NCBI RefSeq assembly: GCF_013167955.1
Contig: NZ_BLWF01000001.1
Location: 124,001-188,000 of the forward strand
From: Thermanaeromonas sp. C210
Lineage (GTDB): Bacteria > Bacillota > DSM-521 > Neomoorellales > Neomoorellaceae
Length of the DNA: 64,000 bases
Direction of reading: 5' to 3'
Both the position numbers and the translations under genes were made by a program. The notes under the pieces are model-generated. The model had not been told where the DNA came from. It saw only the letters and a program-made list of their open reading frames with translations, and did not search any database. Below, one piece after another: positions 25,130 to 32,762 of the stretch (positions are counted from its first letter, which is position 1; every line of letters starts with the position of its first letter).

Positions 25130-26245
25130 ATGAAGTGCCGCCAGGCGAAAAAACTATTATCCCCATATCTGGATGACGAATTAAGGGCGAAAGAAAAAGC
25201 TGCCTTGGAAGAGCACCTGACGGGTTGCCCCGCCTGCCAGGCTGAACTTGAGAGATTACGTAAGATATCCGAGGGCTTAAAAGGTATATACCGTGAAGTG
25301 AAGCCTCCTCCCGACTTCCTCGACCGGGTCATGGCCCGGATAGAGGAAATAGAAAAAGGGGGAGCGTACCATCCGGCCGAAGGAAAGGCCCGGAGGTTAG
25401 GAGGGTGGCGTAAGTTCGCCCTGGCGGCTGCCTTAACGGCGAGCGTAGGCCTATTTATCCTTCATTATAGCCGTACCGGCACCGGAAGCGGTCCGTCAAT
25501 GTGGCCGGGTCCTTACAATACGGCCGCTCCGGGCACCACGGTGATTGCTGAAAACCATGGGGGCGCTCCGGCGGGTGGAAAACCAAGCGCCGGCGAGCAG
25601 GAGCAGGCCGTGGGAACAGCGGCGGACAGCAACGCGGTGGAGCGGGTTCGTGCTGGAGGCGTACCTGGTGAGCCGGAGAAAAAGGCGAGTGGCCAGGATG
25701 GATCGCCAGGAGCAGCGGCGGAGAAAAAGCACGTAAGCGCTGCTGCAGGGCAGAAACCCCGGGAGCAGGGTGAAAGCGGAAATCGCATAGCTTCCGGGGA
25801 GGAAGTCACTGCCCGGCCGCAAGCCTTCCTCAGCAGGAACAGGCACGTGCGCACCACCACGGTCAAGGTGGAAGTGGATAATCTACCCTACGCCAAAGAA
25901 ATAGTGGCCGTCCTGGCCGAGAAGGCGGGAGCCGGGAGGCCGCAGGAAGTCTGGGTCTACCAGCAGGAAGAAGCTATCCTGCGGGCGGTGCTGCCTGCAG
26001 ACAGCACCGCTCAGTTCCTGGAGAAGGTGGTTAAACTGGGCAAAGAAATCGACCGGGAGCGAGAAACGGTGGACATAACAGCCGGGTTCGACCGCAAGCT
26101 GTTGGAATACCAGGAACTGGTAGGCAGGAAGGACAGCGCGAGCCTGGCGATGGCCAGGGTTTTAGAACAGCAGCTAAAAGACCTTGACCGCGAAACCCTG
26201 GAAGCAGGGAACGAAGTGGTGAATGTGTGGTTAAAACTCCGCTAG
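25130..26245 (+). CDS. Anti-sigma factor, zinc-finger type, with extracellular sensor domain
   Basis: A 371-residue single-pass membrane protein. The N-terminus (MKCRQAKKLLSPYLDDEL, then EEHLTGCPAC with H-x3-C-x2-C) is the zinc-binding anti-sigma domain of the RsiW/zf-HC2 type. A transmembrane helix lies near residues 105-122. A long Gly/Ala/Glu-rich linker (about 125-225) leads to an extracellular domain with predicted coiled coil that resembles DUF4349-type domains. It should hold the ECF sigma factor inactive at the membrane until an envelope signal triggers release. The start is ATG 25130 behind AAGAAAGG. Confidence 0.88.
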   Translation: MKCRQAKKLLSPYLDDELRAKEKAALEEHLTGCPACQAELERLRKISEGLKGIYREVKPPPDFLDRVMARIEEIEKGGAYHPAEGKARRLGGWRKFALAAALTASVGLFILHYSRTGTGSGPSMWPGPYNTAAPGTTVIAENHGGAPAGGKPSAGEQEQAVGTAADSNAVERVRAGGVPGEPEKKASGQDGSPGAAAEKKHVSAAAGQKPREQGESGNRIASGEEVTARPQAFLSRNRHVRTTTVKVEVDNLPYAKEIVAVLAEKAGAGRPQEVWVYQQEEAILRAVLPADSTAQFLEKVVKLGKEIDRERETVDITAGFDRKLLEYQELVGRKDSASLAMARVLEQQLKDLDRETLEAGNEVVNVWLKLR

Positions 26246-26538
26246 CCGGCTTATCCGGCGCTGCGGGGTAGTGATAAAACGCCGGCAGGGCGCTATAGTC
26301 TTACCGGCGCGGAAACCGGAAAAGGGGGGATGCGGTCCCGCACGTCGACCGTCCCGGGCACGCGGGTTCGTGAGTGACGAAGAAGAGCCTATAAATCCGG
26401 CACCCGGGGTGCGACAGGAGCGGTGAAGACGGCGGGAAAGTTGGAGGGGATGGTAGGGCTCAATTAATACTCAAACGCTGCAATGATGCAGCAACACTAA
26501 ACCAAAACTAAACCGAAACTCTCTGGGAGGGGAGAAAG
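26246..26538 (+). promoter_or_regulatory. Long GC-rich leader before the surface-protein gene
   Basis: The leader holds many short hairpins: GCCGG/CCGGC (26245-26259), CGCCGG/CCGGCG near 26280-26310, TGCGG/CCGCA near 26330, GCACC/GGTGC near 26400-26413, and GCTGCA/TGCAGC near 26479-26494. Just before the ribosome binding site (GGGAGGGGAG, 26525-26534) there is a short repeat ACTAAACC/AAACT. I do not recognise a riboswitch class. A stable leader is common for abundant surface-protein mRNAs. Confidence 0.45.
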
Positions 26539-28920
26539 TTGCTAAAAGCGAGGAAGAAATGGCTATCAATCCTCATTACCCTGGCCATGCTGGTCGGTTT
26601 GATGGTGCCCTTCGCAGGACCGGCAGCGGCTGTGGGTACGGTGTATACGCCAATGACGGTTCCGACAGTAGAAGATGATGGGACGCGGGAATTAGGATCT
26701 TTCCAGATTGAAATTGACCCGATGTACAGCAGTGAGAACTCGGAAGCTATGATCGAGTTACCGGCAGACTACGAAATATATACGGCTACAATAACGGCAT
26801 ACGTGTATGATGAAACCACCGGCAAGAAGCTGAGAAAGACATGGAACATCGAAGACATTGCAAAATCAAGTACTCCTCCAGTGGCATTAAGCGAAGGTGG
26901 AAACGAGGCGGCAAAGCTAATAATCAGCAATATAACGGACCGGGGCTTTAAGTTAAAGCTTGACGGAGACGGTATAGATGGAGTGGCCGGGGAAAAGTTC
27001 CGTATTCTCATCGGGTTCCCCAGCGTTAAGGTACCCGCGGGGGTATCCGAAGATATTAAGGTCAGCATAACCCACATCAGGGGTCAGCTTGTCGACGGCT
27101 CAGTAGTTGTAGGTAAAATCAGTGAAGGCGCATTAAAGGTCAGTGTAATGGACGATGAAAGCTTCTCAGATGAGGGCGGATATGTGACATTGCGGGTGGA
27201 AGAAACTGTACCTGGTACCTTCGCTGCAGGCGACAAGCTTAAACTAGAACTCCCTGATGGCTTCTCCTGGGGCGGGGTAGTGAATGTTGATTTTATATTT
27301 GGTACGCTAGAGGAGAAGGGTAAGACAGCAGGAGCTAGTAAAGTTGTAAGTGATCCCGAGGACAAGTTTAGCATTGAACCCGACAGCGATGAGGATACGT
27401 TAGAGATCACACTTAAATCCACTGGTGACTCCAGTACGTATTATGAGAGCACTCAGCGCATGGCCATCGAGATCAAGGTGCGCGTAGAGGTAACGGACAG
27501 CGATGAGGCAGAATCTGGCGATGTCGTTGTGAAGGTAAAGGGTGATTATGACGTAAGTCCTACTGAGATAATTGTTGGTCAGTATGGAGAATATGAGACA
27601 GAGATCGAAGCTAAAGACCCGTCTATAGTGGCTTATGCTGGCCAGGTGGATCAGGAAGTTAGCGATATCGTAATCAAGGAGAGTATCAAGGGCAGCTTGG
27701 TAGATGGGCGAACCATTACGCTCACGCTACCCGAGAACGCCAGGTGGTTCAAGATCGATGATCAAGAGCTCGCGAAGGACGGTAGCGGAAAGTGGACCTC
27801 AACATCTAAAGACTTTGAGGTTGACAGCGATAACGGCGTGAAGTTAAAATTTGTCGGCCTTCAGGGAACCGATGATCGCACCGCCAAGTTCAAGATTGAG
27901 CGCAGCTCCACTGAAGAGGATCCTGCCGAACTGACCATCGAGGACATCAGCGTAGCGCTCAAAGCTGGCGTGACCGGCGATCTTAAGGTTGAGGTCGGTG
28001 GCAGCGCAGGCCTCACCGGTGAGATCACCATAGCCAAGGTCGTTAACCCGGTGACGGTAACTGCTGAAAAGACGAACGTGCAGATAGGTAAGGCCGACCA
28101 AGCGGCTGGCAAGATAGTCATAGCTGAGTACGCGGCGGGAGCCATTGATACTGACGACGGGAACAGGTCCATAACCTTAACCCTGCCCGAAGGTGTTAAG
28201 TTCAGTAGCAAGCCTACGGTCGAGGTAACCAAGGGTGACATCGAGATTGAGACGGTTGATGTTAAGGATGCCGATGACGGCCGCGATGATGCCGTACTCG
28301 AGATTGAGTTTAAGGATAATAGTGACGAGGCGAGTACTATCGAGATCAGTGATATTTACTACGATATCGATCGGACCTTCGGCGAGGGTGATATCAAGGT
28401 TAAAATTGGTGGCAAGGCGCTCGTATATTCCAGTATAGATGGGTATGATAGCAAAGAACCCTCTGACGATCCATTCTTCGAGGATCCTGATTATCTAGTC
28501 AAGGTAGCCAACGCCACCTGCGTGACCCCGGCTCCGTCCGAGGTTAAGCAGACGGCCGTGTTCACCATCAACAGCACCACCTACACCGTGAACGGCGTGC
28601 AGGCCACCATGGACGTTGCTCCGTACATTAAGGACGGCCGCACCTACCTGCCAGTGAGATATGTGGCTTATGCCCTCGGCATCTCGCCCGAGAACGTGAT
28701 CTGGGACGGCGTTAAGGCCACCTTCATCGGGCAGGTCCGTGTGGTGCAGGTCACTCCTGGCAGCACTATCCTGGCCATCAACGGTGCGCCCGTCACCATG
28801 GATGTGGCAGCCGAAGTGGTCAACGGCCGCGTGATGGTGCCGTTCCGGTGGGTGGCCCAGGCCTTCGGTGCTCAGGTAGACTGGGACGAGGCTAACCAGA
28901 CCGTTACCATGAACCTGTAA
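26539..28920 (+). CDS. Large acidic secreted surface protein with C-terminal stalk (copper amine oxidase N-like) domain
   Basis: A 793-residue exported protein. The signal peptide (basic start, hydrophobic core, end near AGPAAA) is followed by about 650 residues of Asp/Glu-rich beta-type sequence, with repeated themes such as ITLTLPE/LTLPEGV and EVxVTD. The last 110 residues are a copper amine oxidase N-terminal-like domain with two copies of a pattern seen in YTVNGVQATMDVAPYI and LAINGAPVTMDVAAEV. Such domains are frequent on clostridial S-layer or wall proteins. The TTG start has GGGAGGGGAG upstream. The body is clearly richer in A/T than the C-terminal domain and the neighbouring genes. 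Function is probably structural. Confidence 0.82.
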   Translation: MLKARKKWLSILITLAMLVGLMVPFAGPAAAVGTVYTPMTVPTVEDDGTRELGSFQIEIDPMYSSENSEAMIELPADYEIYTATITAYVYDETTGKKLRKTWNIEDIAKSSTPPVALSEGGNEAAKLIISNITDRGFKLKLDGDGIDGVAGEKFRILIGFPSVKVPAGVSEDIKVSITHIRGQLVDGSVVVGKISEGALKVSVMDDESFSDEGGYVTLRVEETVPGTFAAGDKLKLELPDGFSWGGVVNVDFIFGTLEEKGKTAGASKVVSDPEDKFSIEPDSDEDTLEITLKSTGDSSTYYESTQRMAIEIKVRVEVTDSDEAESGDVVVKVKGDYDVSPTEIIVGQYGEYETEIEAKDPSIVAYAGQVDQEVSDIVIKESIKGSLVDGRTITLTLPENARWFKIDDQELAKDGSGKWTSTSKDFEVDSDNGVKLKFVGLQGTDDRTAKFKIERSSTEEDPAELTIEDISVALKAGVTGDLKVEVGGSAGLTGEITIAKVVNPVTVTAEKTNVQIGKADQAAGKIVIAEYAAGAIDTDDGNRSITLTLPEGVKFSSKPTVEVTKGDIEIETVDVKDADDGRDDAVLEIEFKDNSDEASTIEISDIYYDIDRTFGEGDIKVKIGGKALVYSSIDGYDSKEPSDDPFFEDPDYLVKVANATCVTPAPSEVKQTAVFTINSTTYTVNGVQATMDVAPYIKDGRTYLPVRYVAYALGISPENVIWDGVKATFIGQVRVVQVTPGSTILAINGAPVTMDVAAEVVNGRVMVPFRWVAQAFGAQVDWDEANQTVTMNL

Positions 28921-28936
28921 GCCTGCGGGGCTTCCG

Positions 28937-28975
28937 GGACCCGGGCCCGGGGATGGGCCCGGGTCCTCTACTTTG
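28937..28975 (+). terminator. 12-bp perfect hairpin, terminator-like
   Basis: GGACCCGGGCCC (28937-28948) pairs perfectly with 28955-28966 around a 6-base loop, followed by TCTACTTT. The stem is very strong but the U-run is poor. It separates the surface-protein gene from the TolC-like gene, which starts 20 bases later, so it may attenuate rather than stop transcription. Confidence 0.65.
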
Positions 28976-28986
28976 GGGGTGGTAGG

Positions 28987-30084
28987 TTGAAGCGGTGGGT
29001 AATAGCGCTAGTTCTGGCCCTTCTAGTGTTCTTTGGCACGGCGGGAACCGCTGCTGCCAAGGATACGCTTAGTTTAGACGAGGCCATCAAGCTTGCCTTG
29101 GATTACGATAAGGGTCTTAAAAAAGCCGAGGCAGAGATCGAGCGCACTAAGGCGATTAGGGACGACGCCCAGGAGGACGTGCAATTCACCCCGGTTCAGG
29201 GCGGCTACAGCGGCCCTTACGGCCCGCAGATAGAGGCGAGCTGGAATAAGCTTCTCTCTGCTGACCTCGCCTGGCGGGCTAGCAAAAAGGACTACGAGGC
29301 GAAGGTCGACGCCTTAGTTTTAGATGTGTGTAAAAAATACTGGGACGTACAGGTTGCCCAGAGCAAGTTATTGCTACAGGAAAAGCTCAAGGAGCAGGCT
29401 TTGATTAACCTTCAGAACGCGAGGGCGGGTGCAGCGGCGGGAACTGTGGCTCCGTCTATGCTAGTGATAGCTGAGGCCCAGTATGAGCAAGCGGTAAAGA
29501 ACTACGAGCAGGCCAAGCACGCCTTGGGTGACGCTTACAATGCCCTAAACCAGGCTATCGGTCTGGATGCCGCAGCAAGGCCCGAGCTCACCGATGATGT
29601 GAAATTCGAGCCTCTGCAGGTGGATAGCCTGGACTCCGCGGTGTCTAGGGCTCTGGAGAAGGCCCCCACTGTGTGGAAGGCGCGGCAGAATATAGATTTG
29701 AAGCGCTGGGCCGCAGATATGATGTACTTTACCGGGTCCTACACACCTTACGACGCCCGGCAGAAAGAGCTCGAACAGGCGGAGCTTGACTATGCCACTG
29801 TGCAGGAGCTTATGGCTAAAGCAACCCGCACTGCCTACTATCAAGCCAAACAGGTGGAGGAAGGATACGCTGCAGCGCTGGAGGCCCTTAAGATGGCCGA
29901 AGAGAAGCTTCGCGTGGAGAGGGCCAAGTACGAAGTGGGGATGTCTACCAAAGCGGACCTGGTTTCGGCTGAGGTGTCTGTGGTCCAGGCCCGGCAGACC
30001 CTGGATCAACTGGTGCGGAACCACGCTTATCTAAAGCTGGCCTTTGAAAAGCCCTGGGCTATGTCGGCGGGAAGCAGTTCCTAG
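28987..30084 (+). CDS. TolC-family coiled-coil protein, secreted
   Basis: A 365-residue protein with a signal peptide (ending near TAAA) and the OEP/TolC helical repeat pattern in two halves: LSLDEAIKLALDYDKGL with a long helix to about 200, then LDSAVSRALEKAPTVWKARQ with a second long helix to the end. TolC proteins usually have 420-490 residues; the parts expected to form barrel strands are very short here. The TTG start has GGGGGTGG upstream. It lies between two HlyD/ABC exporter loci and may extend them through the cell wall. Confidence 0.8.
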   Translation: MKRWVIALVLALLVFFGTAGTAAAKDTLSLDEAIKLALDYDKGLKKAEAEIERTKAIRDDAQEDVQFTPVQGGYSGPYGPQIEASWNKLLSADLAWRASKKDYEAKVDALVLDVCKKYWDVQVAQSKLLLQEKLKEQALINLQNARAGAAAGTVAPSMLVIAEAQYEQAVKNYEQAKHALGDAYNALNQAIGLDAAARPELTDDVKFEPLQVDSLDSAVSRALEKAPTVWKARQNIDLKRWAADMMYFTGSYTPYDARQKELEQAELDYATVQELMAKATRTAYYQAKQVEEGYAAALEALKMAEEKLRVERAKYEVGMSTKADLVSAEVSVVQARQTLDQLVRNHAYLKLAFEKPWAMSAGSSS

Positions 30085-30138
30085 GGTGGTCTATTGTGGG
30101 GCTTGCGGAAAATTTCCCCGGCAAGCCCTTAATATGTA

Positions 30139-30753
30139 TTAGGGATTGGCCAGGATGTATCTTAAGACAAGGTCCAGGATGTGTTCCAGGCGCTTCTTGA
30201 GGTTTTCCGGGCTGGTAGGCTCATCCTTCCATAGGATAGCCAGGATGTCCTTTTCCATAAAGTAGGAAGTACACAGGGTGTGTATAGTGGTGGCCAGCTG
30301 GCGGATGTCCAGGTCGGGACGAAAGGGGCCCCGGGCCATACCCTGCTCGATTATGGCTTTTAGGTTGGGGACGCCTTGCTCCCAGATAGGTGGCAAAACC
30401 TTGCGGGCGTGGACGCCTCCCTGAAGGGCTTCCCACGATAAGAGCCGGGGGTAATGGGGGTTGGCGGCTAAAAAATAGAAGAAGGAAGTAATAATGGCCC
30501 TGACTTGCTCCACGGGATCCGGGCTCCTGGTAATCGCCCGACCTCCCAAGGCCAGAAGCTTCTCAAAGTTGGATTTTAAGACCGCTGTGTAAAGATCCTC
30601 TTTACTTTGGAAATAATGGTAGAGCATGCGCTTATTGATATTAGCCCTGGCGGCTATTTCATCCACCCGGGCCCCTTCTAGGCCCTTGGCGGCAAAGATT
30701 TCTTCGGCTGCGGCCAGAATTATTTCCCTGCTGCCGTGGCGCGAGCGTGGCAA
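30139..30753 (-). CDS. TetR/AcrR-family repressor (paralogue of the one at 23550)
   Basis: A 205-residue regulator with the TetR helix-turn-helix (EEIFAAKGLEGARVDEIA, then LYHYFQSKEDLY). I place the start at TTG 30753 with AAGGGGTG as its site (complement of 30762-30769). The longer frame from ATG 30792 would begin directly at the -10 box of the promoter at 30793-30822 and so could not be fully transcribed. The shorter form also matches the 202-residue paralogue. The regulated genes are unknown; the adjacent cupin or the exporter operon at 31569 are candidates. Confidence 0.88.
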   Translation of the reverse strand: MPRSRHGSREIILAAAEEIFAAKGLEGARVDEIAARANINKRMLYHYFQSKEDLYTAVLKSNFEKLLALGGRAITRSPDPVEQVRAIITSFFYFLAANPHYPRLLSWEALQGGVHARKVLPPIWEQGVPNLKAIIEQGMARGPFRPDLDIRQLATTIHTLCTSYFMEKDILAILWKDEPTSPENLKKRLEHILDLVLRYILANP

Positions 30754-30792
30754 TGAGGGAACACCCCTTGCGTACAGCGCAGTTTCGCTCAT

Positions 30793-30822
30793 ATACTAAC
30801 GCAGTCCTTACTGGCTTGTCAA
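30793..30822 (-). promoter_or_regulatory. Sigma-A promoter for the second tetR gene
   Basis: On the minus strand TTGACA (complement of 30817-30822), an 18-base spacer and TAGTAT (complement of 30793-30798). The -10 box abuts the ATG at 30792, which argues for the downstream TTG start. Confidence 0.7.
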
Positions 30823-30958
30823 GTGACCCTCCTAGTTGGCTCCATAGCCTGTGGCAGACGCCTCTCAAAAACAAATGATGGGGTCCCCTTTGCCTTTTCT
30901 AAACTCGAGTTGAGAGAGAATAGGTGGAGCGCCTCTGGAATGCTCTTATAATGGAATT

Positions 30959-30987
30959 AAAAAAGCCCGGAACCCCTCCTTCCGGGC
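30959..30987 (-). terminator. Rho-independent terminator of the cupin gene
   Basis: Read on the minus strand, GCCCGGAA and TTCCGGGC (complements of 30980-30987 and 30965-30972) form an 8-bp stem with a 7-base loop, followed by six T (complement of 30959-30964). Confidence 0.88.
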
Positions 30988-31015
30988 CGGCCTCTGCGCC
31001 TACCAAATCTTGGTC

Positions 31016-31357
31016 TTACGGTTGTACCTTGCTCAATGACTTGGGATTGGGAGTCTTGATGACCAGGATGCTGAAGCTGCTTGCTGTATCTGCCTGTAGG
31101 CCGTGGGGGATGTGGGCAGGGCTGACCACTATATCTCCGGCAGTAACTTCGGCCATTTCGGTTCCTATAGTCACTTTCCCTTTACCCTCTATCACATGAA
31201 AAAGAACATCTACTGGTGTGACATGGATGGGCACTTCCTCACCCGGGGATAAAAGGAGATTGATCACGTTTACCACTGGCCGGTCTACCAAAGGGCGGGC
31301 TTTTACTCCCCTGGGTGTAGGCTTGATGGGCTGCTCGGCGATACGAATTATTTCCAT
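31016..31357 (-). CDS. Cupin-domain protein
   Basis: A 113-residue single-domain cupin. Motif 1 reads GEEVPIHVTPVDVLFHVIEG and motif 2 reads AGDIVVSPAHIPHGL, giving His, His, Glu/Asp and His positions for metal binding. The start is ATG 31357 behind TAGGAGG; an upstream frame adds residues without a site. It resembles the cupin at 41094 in size and motif layout. Small cupins of this type often bind metal or a small ligand and influence stress or transport functions; no specific role can be read. It is divergent from the exporter operon at 31569. Confidence 0.82.
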   Translation of the reverse strand: MEIIRIAEQPIKPTPRGVKARPLVDRPVVNVINLLLSPGEEVPIHVTPVDVLFHVIEGKGKVTIGTEMAEVTAGDIVVSPAHIPHGLQADTASSFSILVIKTPNPKSLSKVQP

Positions 31358-31463
31358 TCCAGATAAACCTCCTAACAGGTATTTTAAGGAAATTCTAAAC
31401 TGTAACGGCGACAAGGGCTGTTAAATAGATCACAAGTAGTGGAAATAGGCCGGGCACTAGTAG

Positions 31464-31511
31464 AAAATTTTTAAAGGCCGCGAAACTAAAAAGGTGATCT
31501 TTCGTTATAAT
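31464..31511 (+). promoter_or_regulatory. ECF-type promoter with A/T tract (instance 3, exporter operon)
   Basis: GCGAAACTAA (31480-31489), 11 bases, then TTCGT (31501-31505): the same motif and spacing as at 24343 and 25028. AAAATTTTT (31464-31472) lies just upstream. A TATAAT (31506-31511) overlaps the end of the motif but has no good -35 for sigma-A. Confidence 0.75.
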
Positions 31512-31518
31512 ATAAAGT

Positions 31519-31534
31519 AAGTGAGTACTCACTT
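31519..31534. promoter_or_regulatory. 16-bp perfect palindrome, probable TetR operator
   Basis: AAGTGAGTACTCACTT lies just downstream of the ECF-type promoter, where a bound repressor would block initiation. The TetR gene ending the operon (35983) or the one at 30139 could be the binder. Confidence 0.75.
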
Positions 31535-31568
31535 CCTAAAACACTAAAAATGGCAGGGAGGGGAAGGG

Positions 31569-32756
31569 ATGGAAGTGCAGGCGGTTTGGCCCAAGGTCAG
31601 GAAAGGGTTTATACCCTTAGCCGTGGCGGCAGCCCTGGGGGTTATCCTTATGACTACGAGGGACAACCAGGGTACTACCGTAAGAATACAAAATGGCGGC
31701 ATGGTGCTTCAGGCCTCGGGCACCATCGAAGGGACGGAAATAGGAGTGGCGCCGGAAATTTTGGGCCGGATCAAGCAAATATTCGTCCAGGAAGGGGAAT
31801 GGGTGGAAGCCGGGAAGGTAGTGGCTGTACTGGAGGACAGTGTCCTTAAGGAACAGGTGGCCCAGGCCCAAACGGCGGTGGCAGAGGCCGAGGCTCGCTT
31901 GGCCCAGGCCAAGGCCAATTTAGAGATGGAACGGGCCAGAGTGGAGGGAAATATCCAAAGTGCCCTGGCCAACCTACAAAAGGTGGAGAGCGGCGCACGG
32001 CCCCAGGAAATCAACGAAGCGCAGAAAAATCTGGCCCAGGCTCAAGCTGTGTTTAAAAATGCTGAAGAACAGCTGCGCAGGATGGAAGTATTGTACAAAC
32101 AAGGTGTCATTTCCGAACAGCAATTTCAAGAGGCTCAAACCAATTATGAGGTGGCTCAAGCCAAGGTGGGAACTGCCCAAGAAAAGTTATCTTTGTTACT
32201 TGCTGGAGCGCGGGAGGAAGATAAGCTTATGGCCCGAGCCAATTATGAGATAGCCCTGGCCGGCCGGTATCAAGTGGAGCTGCGGGCTAAAGAAGTAGAA
32301 GCGGCTACTTTAGCTGTGGAGAAAGCTAAGGCCGGCTGGAAAATGGCCCAAGAACAATTGGATAAAACTGTAATACGCTCCAGTGTAAACGGCATTGTAC
32401 TTAGGACCAACTTTAGTACAGGAGAAGTAGTCAACCCGGGGGTACCCATTGTAACCTTGCTGGACCCCAGTGATATGTGGCTGGTCATCTATGTGCCGGA
32501 ACCGGCCATTGGGTATGTGAAGATAGGCCAAGAGGCTTTGGTTACCGTGGATTCCTTCCCGGGCAAGACTTTTAGGGGTAGGGTAAGCGAGATTGCTACC
32601 CAGGCCGAGTTTACCCCTAAAAACGTCCAAACCAAGGAAGAACGAGTAGACCTGGTGTTTAGGGTTAAAATTACCCTCTCTAACGAAGAGCGGGTGCTAA
32701 AACCAGGTATGCCGGCTGATGCCGTGGTCTATTTAGATGCCGGGGAGGTAAACTGA
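31569..32756 (+). CDS. HlyD-family exporter adaptor
   Basis: A 395-residue membrane-fusion-type protein anchored by an N-terminal transmembrane helix (about 12-28). It has the first lipoyl half (PEILGRIKQIFVQEGEW), a long coiled coil (about 85-255), the second lipoyl half (RSSVNGIVLRTNFSTGE) and a beta-barrel domain ending with LKPGMPADAVVYLD. It is the first gene of the five-gene exporter operon 31569-36591, behind the ECF-type promoter and palindrome. GGGAGGGGAAGGG precedes the ATG. It is equivalent to YbhG of the YbhFSR system. Confidence 0.92.
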   Translation: MEVQAVWPKVRKGFIPLAVAAALGVILMTTRDNQGTTVRIQNGGMVLQASGTIEGTEIGVAPEILGRIKQIFVQEGEWVEAGKVVAVLEDSVLKEQVAQAQTAVAEAEARLAQAKANLEMERARVEGNIQSALANLQKVESGARPQEINEAQKNLAQAQAVFKNAEEQLRRMEVLYKQGVISEQQFQEAQTNYEVAQAKVGTAQEKLSLLLAGAREEDKLMARANYEIALAGRYQVELRAKEVEAATLAVEKAKAGWKMAQEQLDKTVIRSSVNGIVLRTNFSTGEVVNPGVPIVTLLDPSDMWLVIYVPEPAIGYVKIGQEALVTVDSFPGKTFRGRVSEIATQAEFTPKNVQTKEERVDLVFRVKITLSNEERVLKPGMPADAVVYLDAGEVN

Positions 32757-32762
32757 AGCTTT

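Noticed and set aside
26318-26345. Fourth ECF promoter (GGAAAC-N16-CGG) before the surface-protein gene
   Set aside because: The spacing fits but the -10 element is CGG instead of CGT, the A/T tract is missing and it lies in GC-rich hairpin DNA.
30770-30785. GCGAAACT on the minus strand near the second tetR
   Set aside because: No TTCGT follows at the required distance; it is next to a sigma-A promoter and looks like chance.
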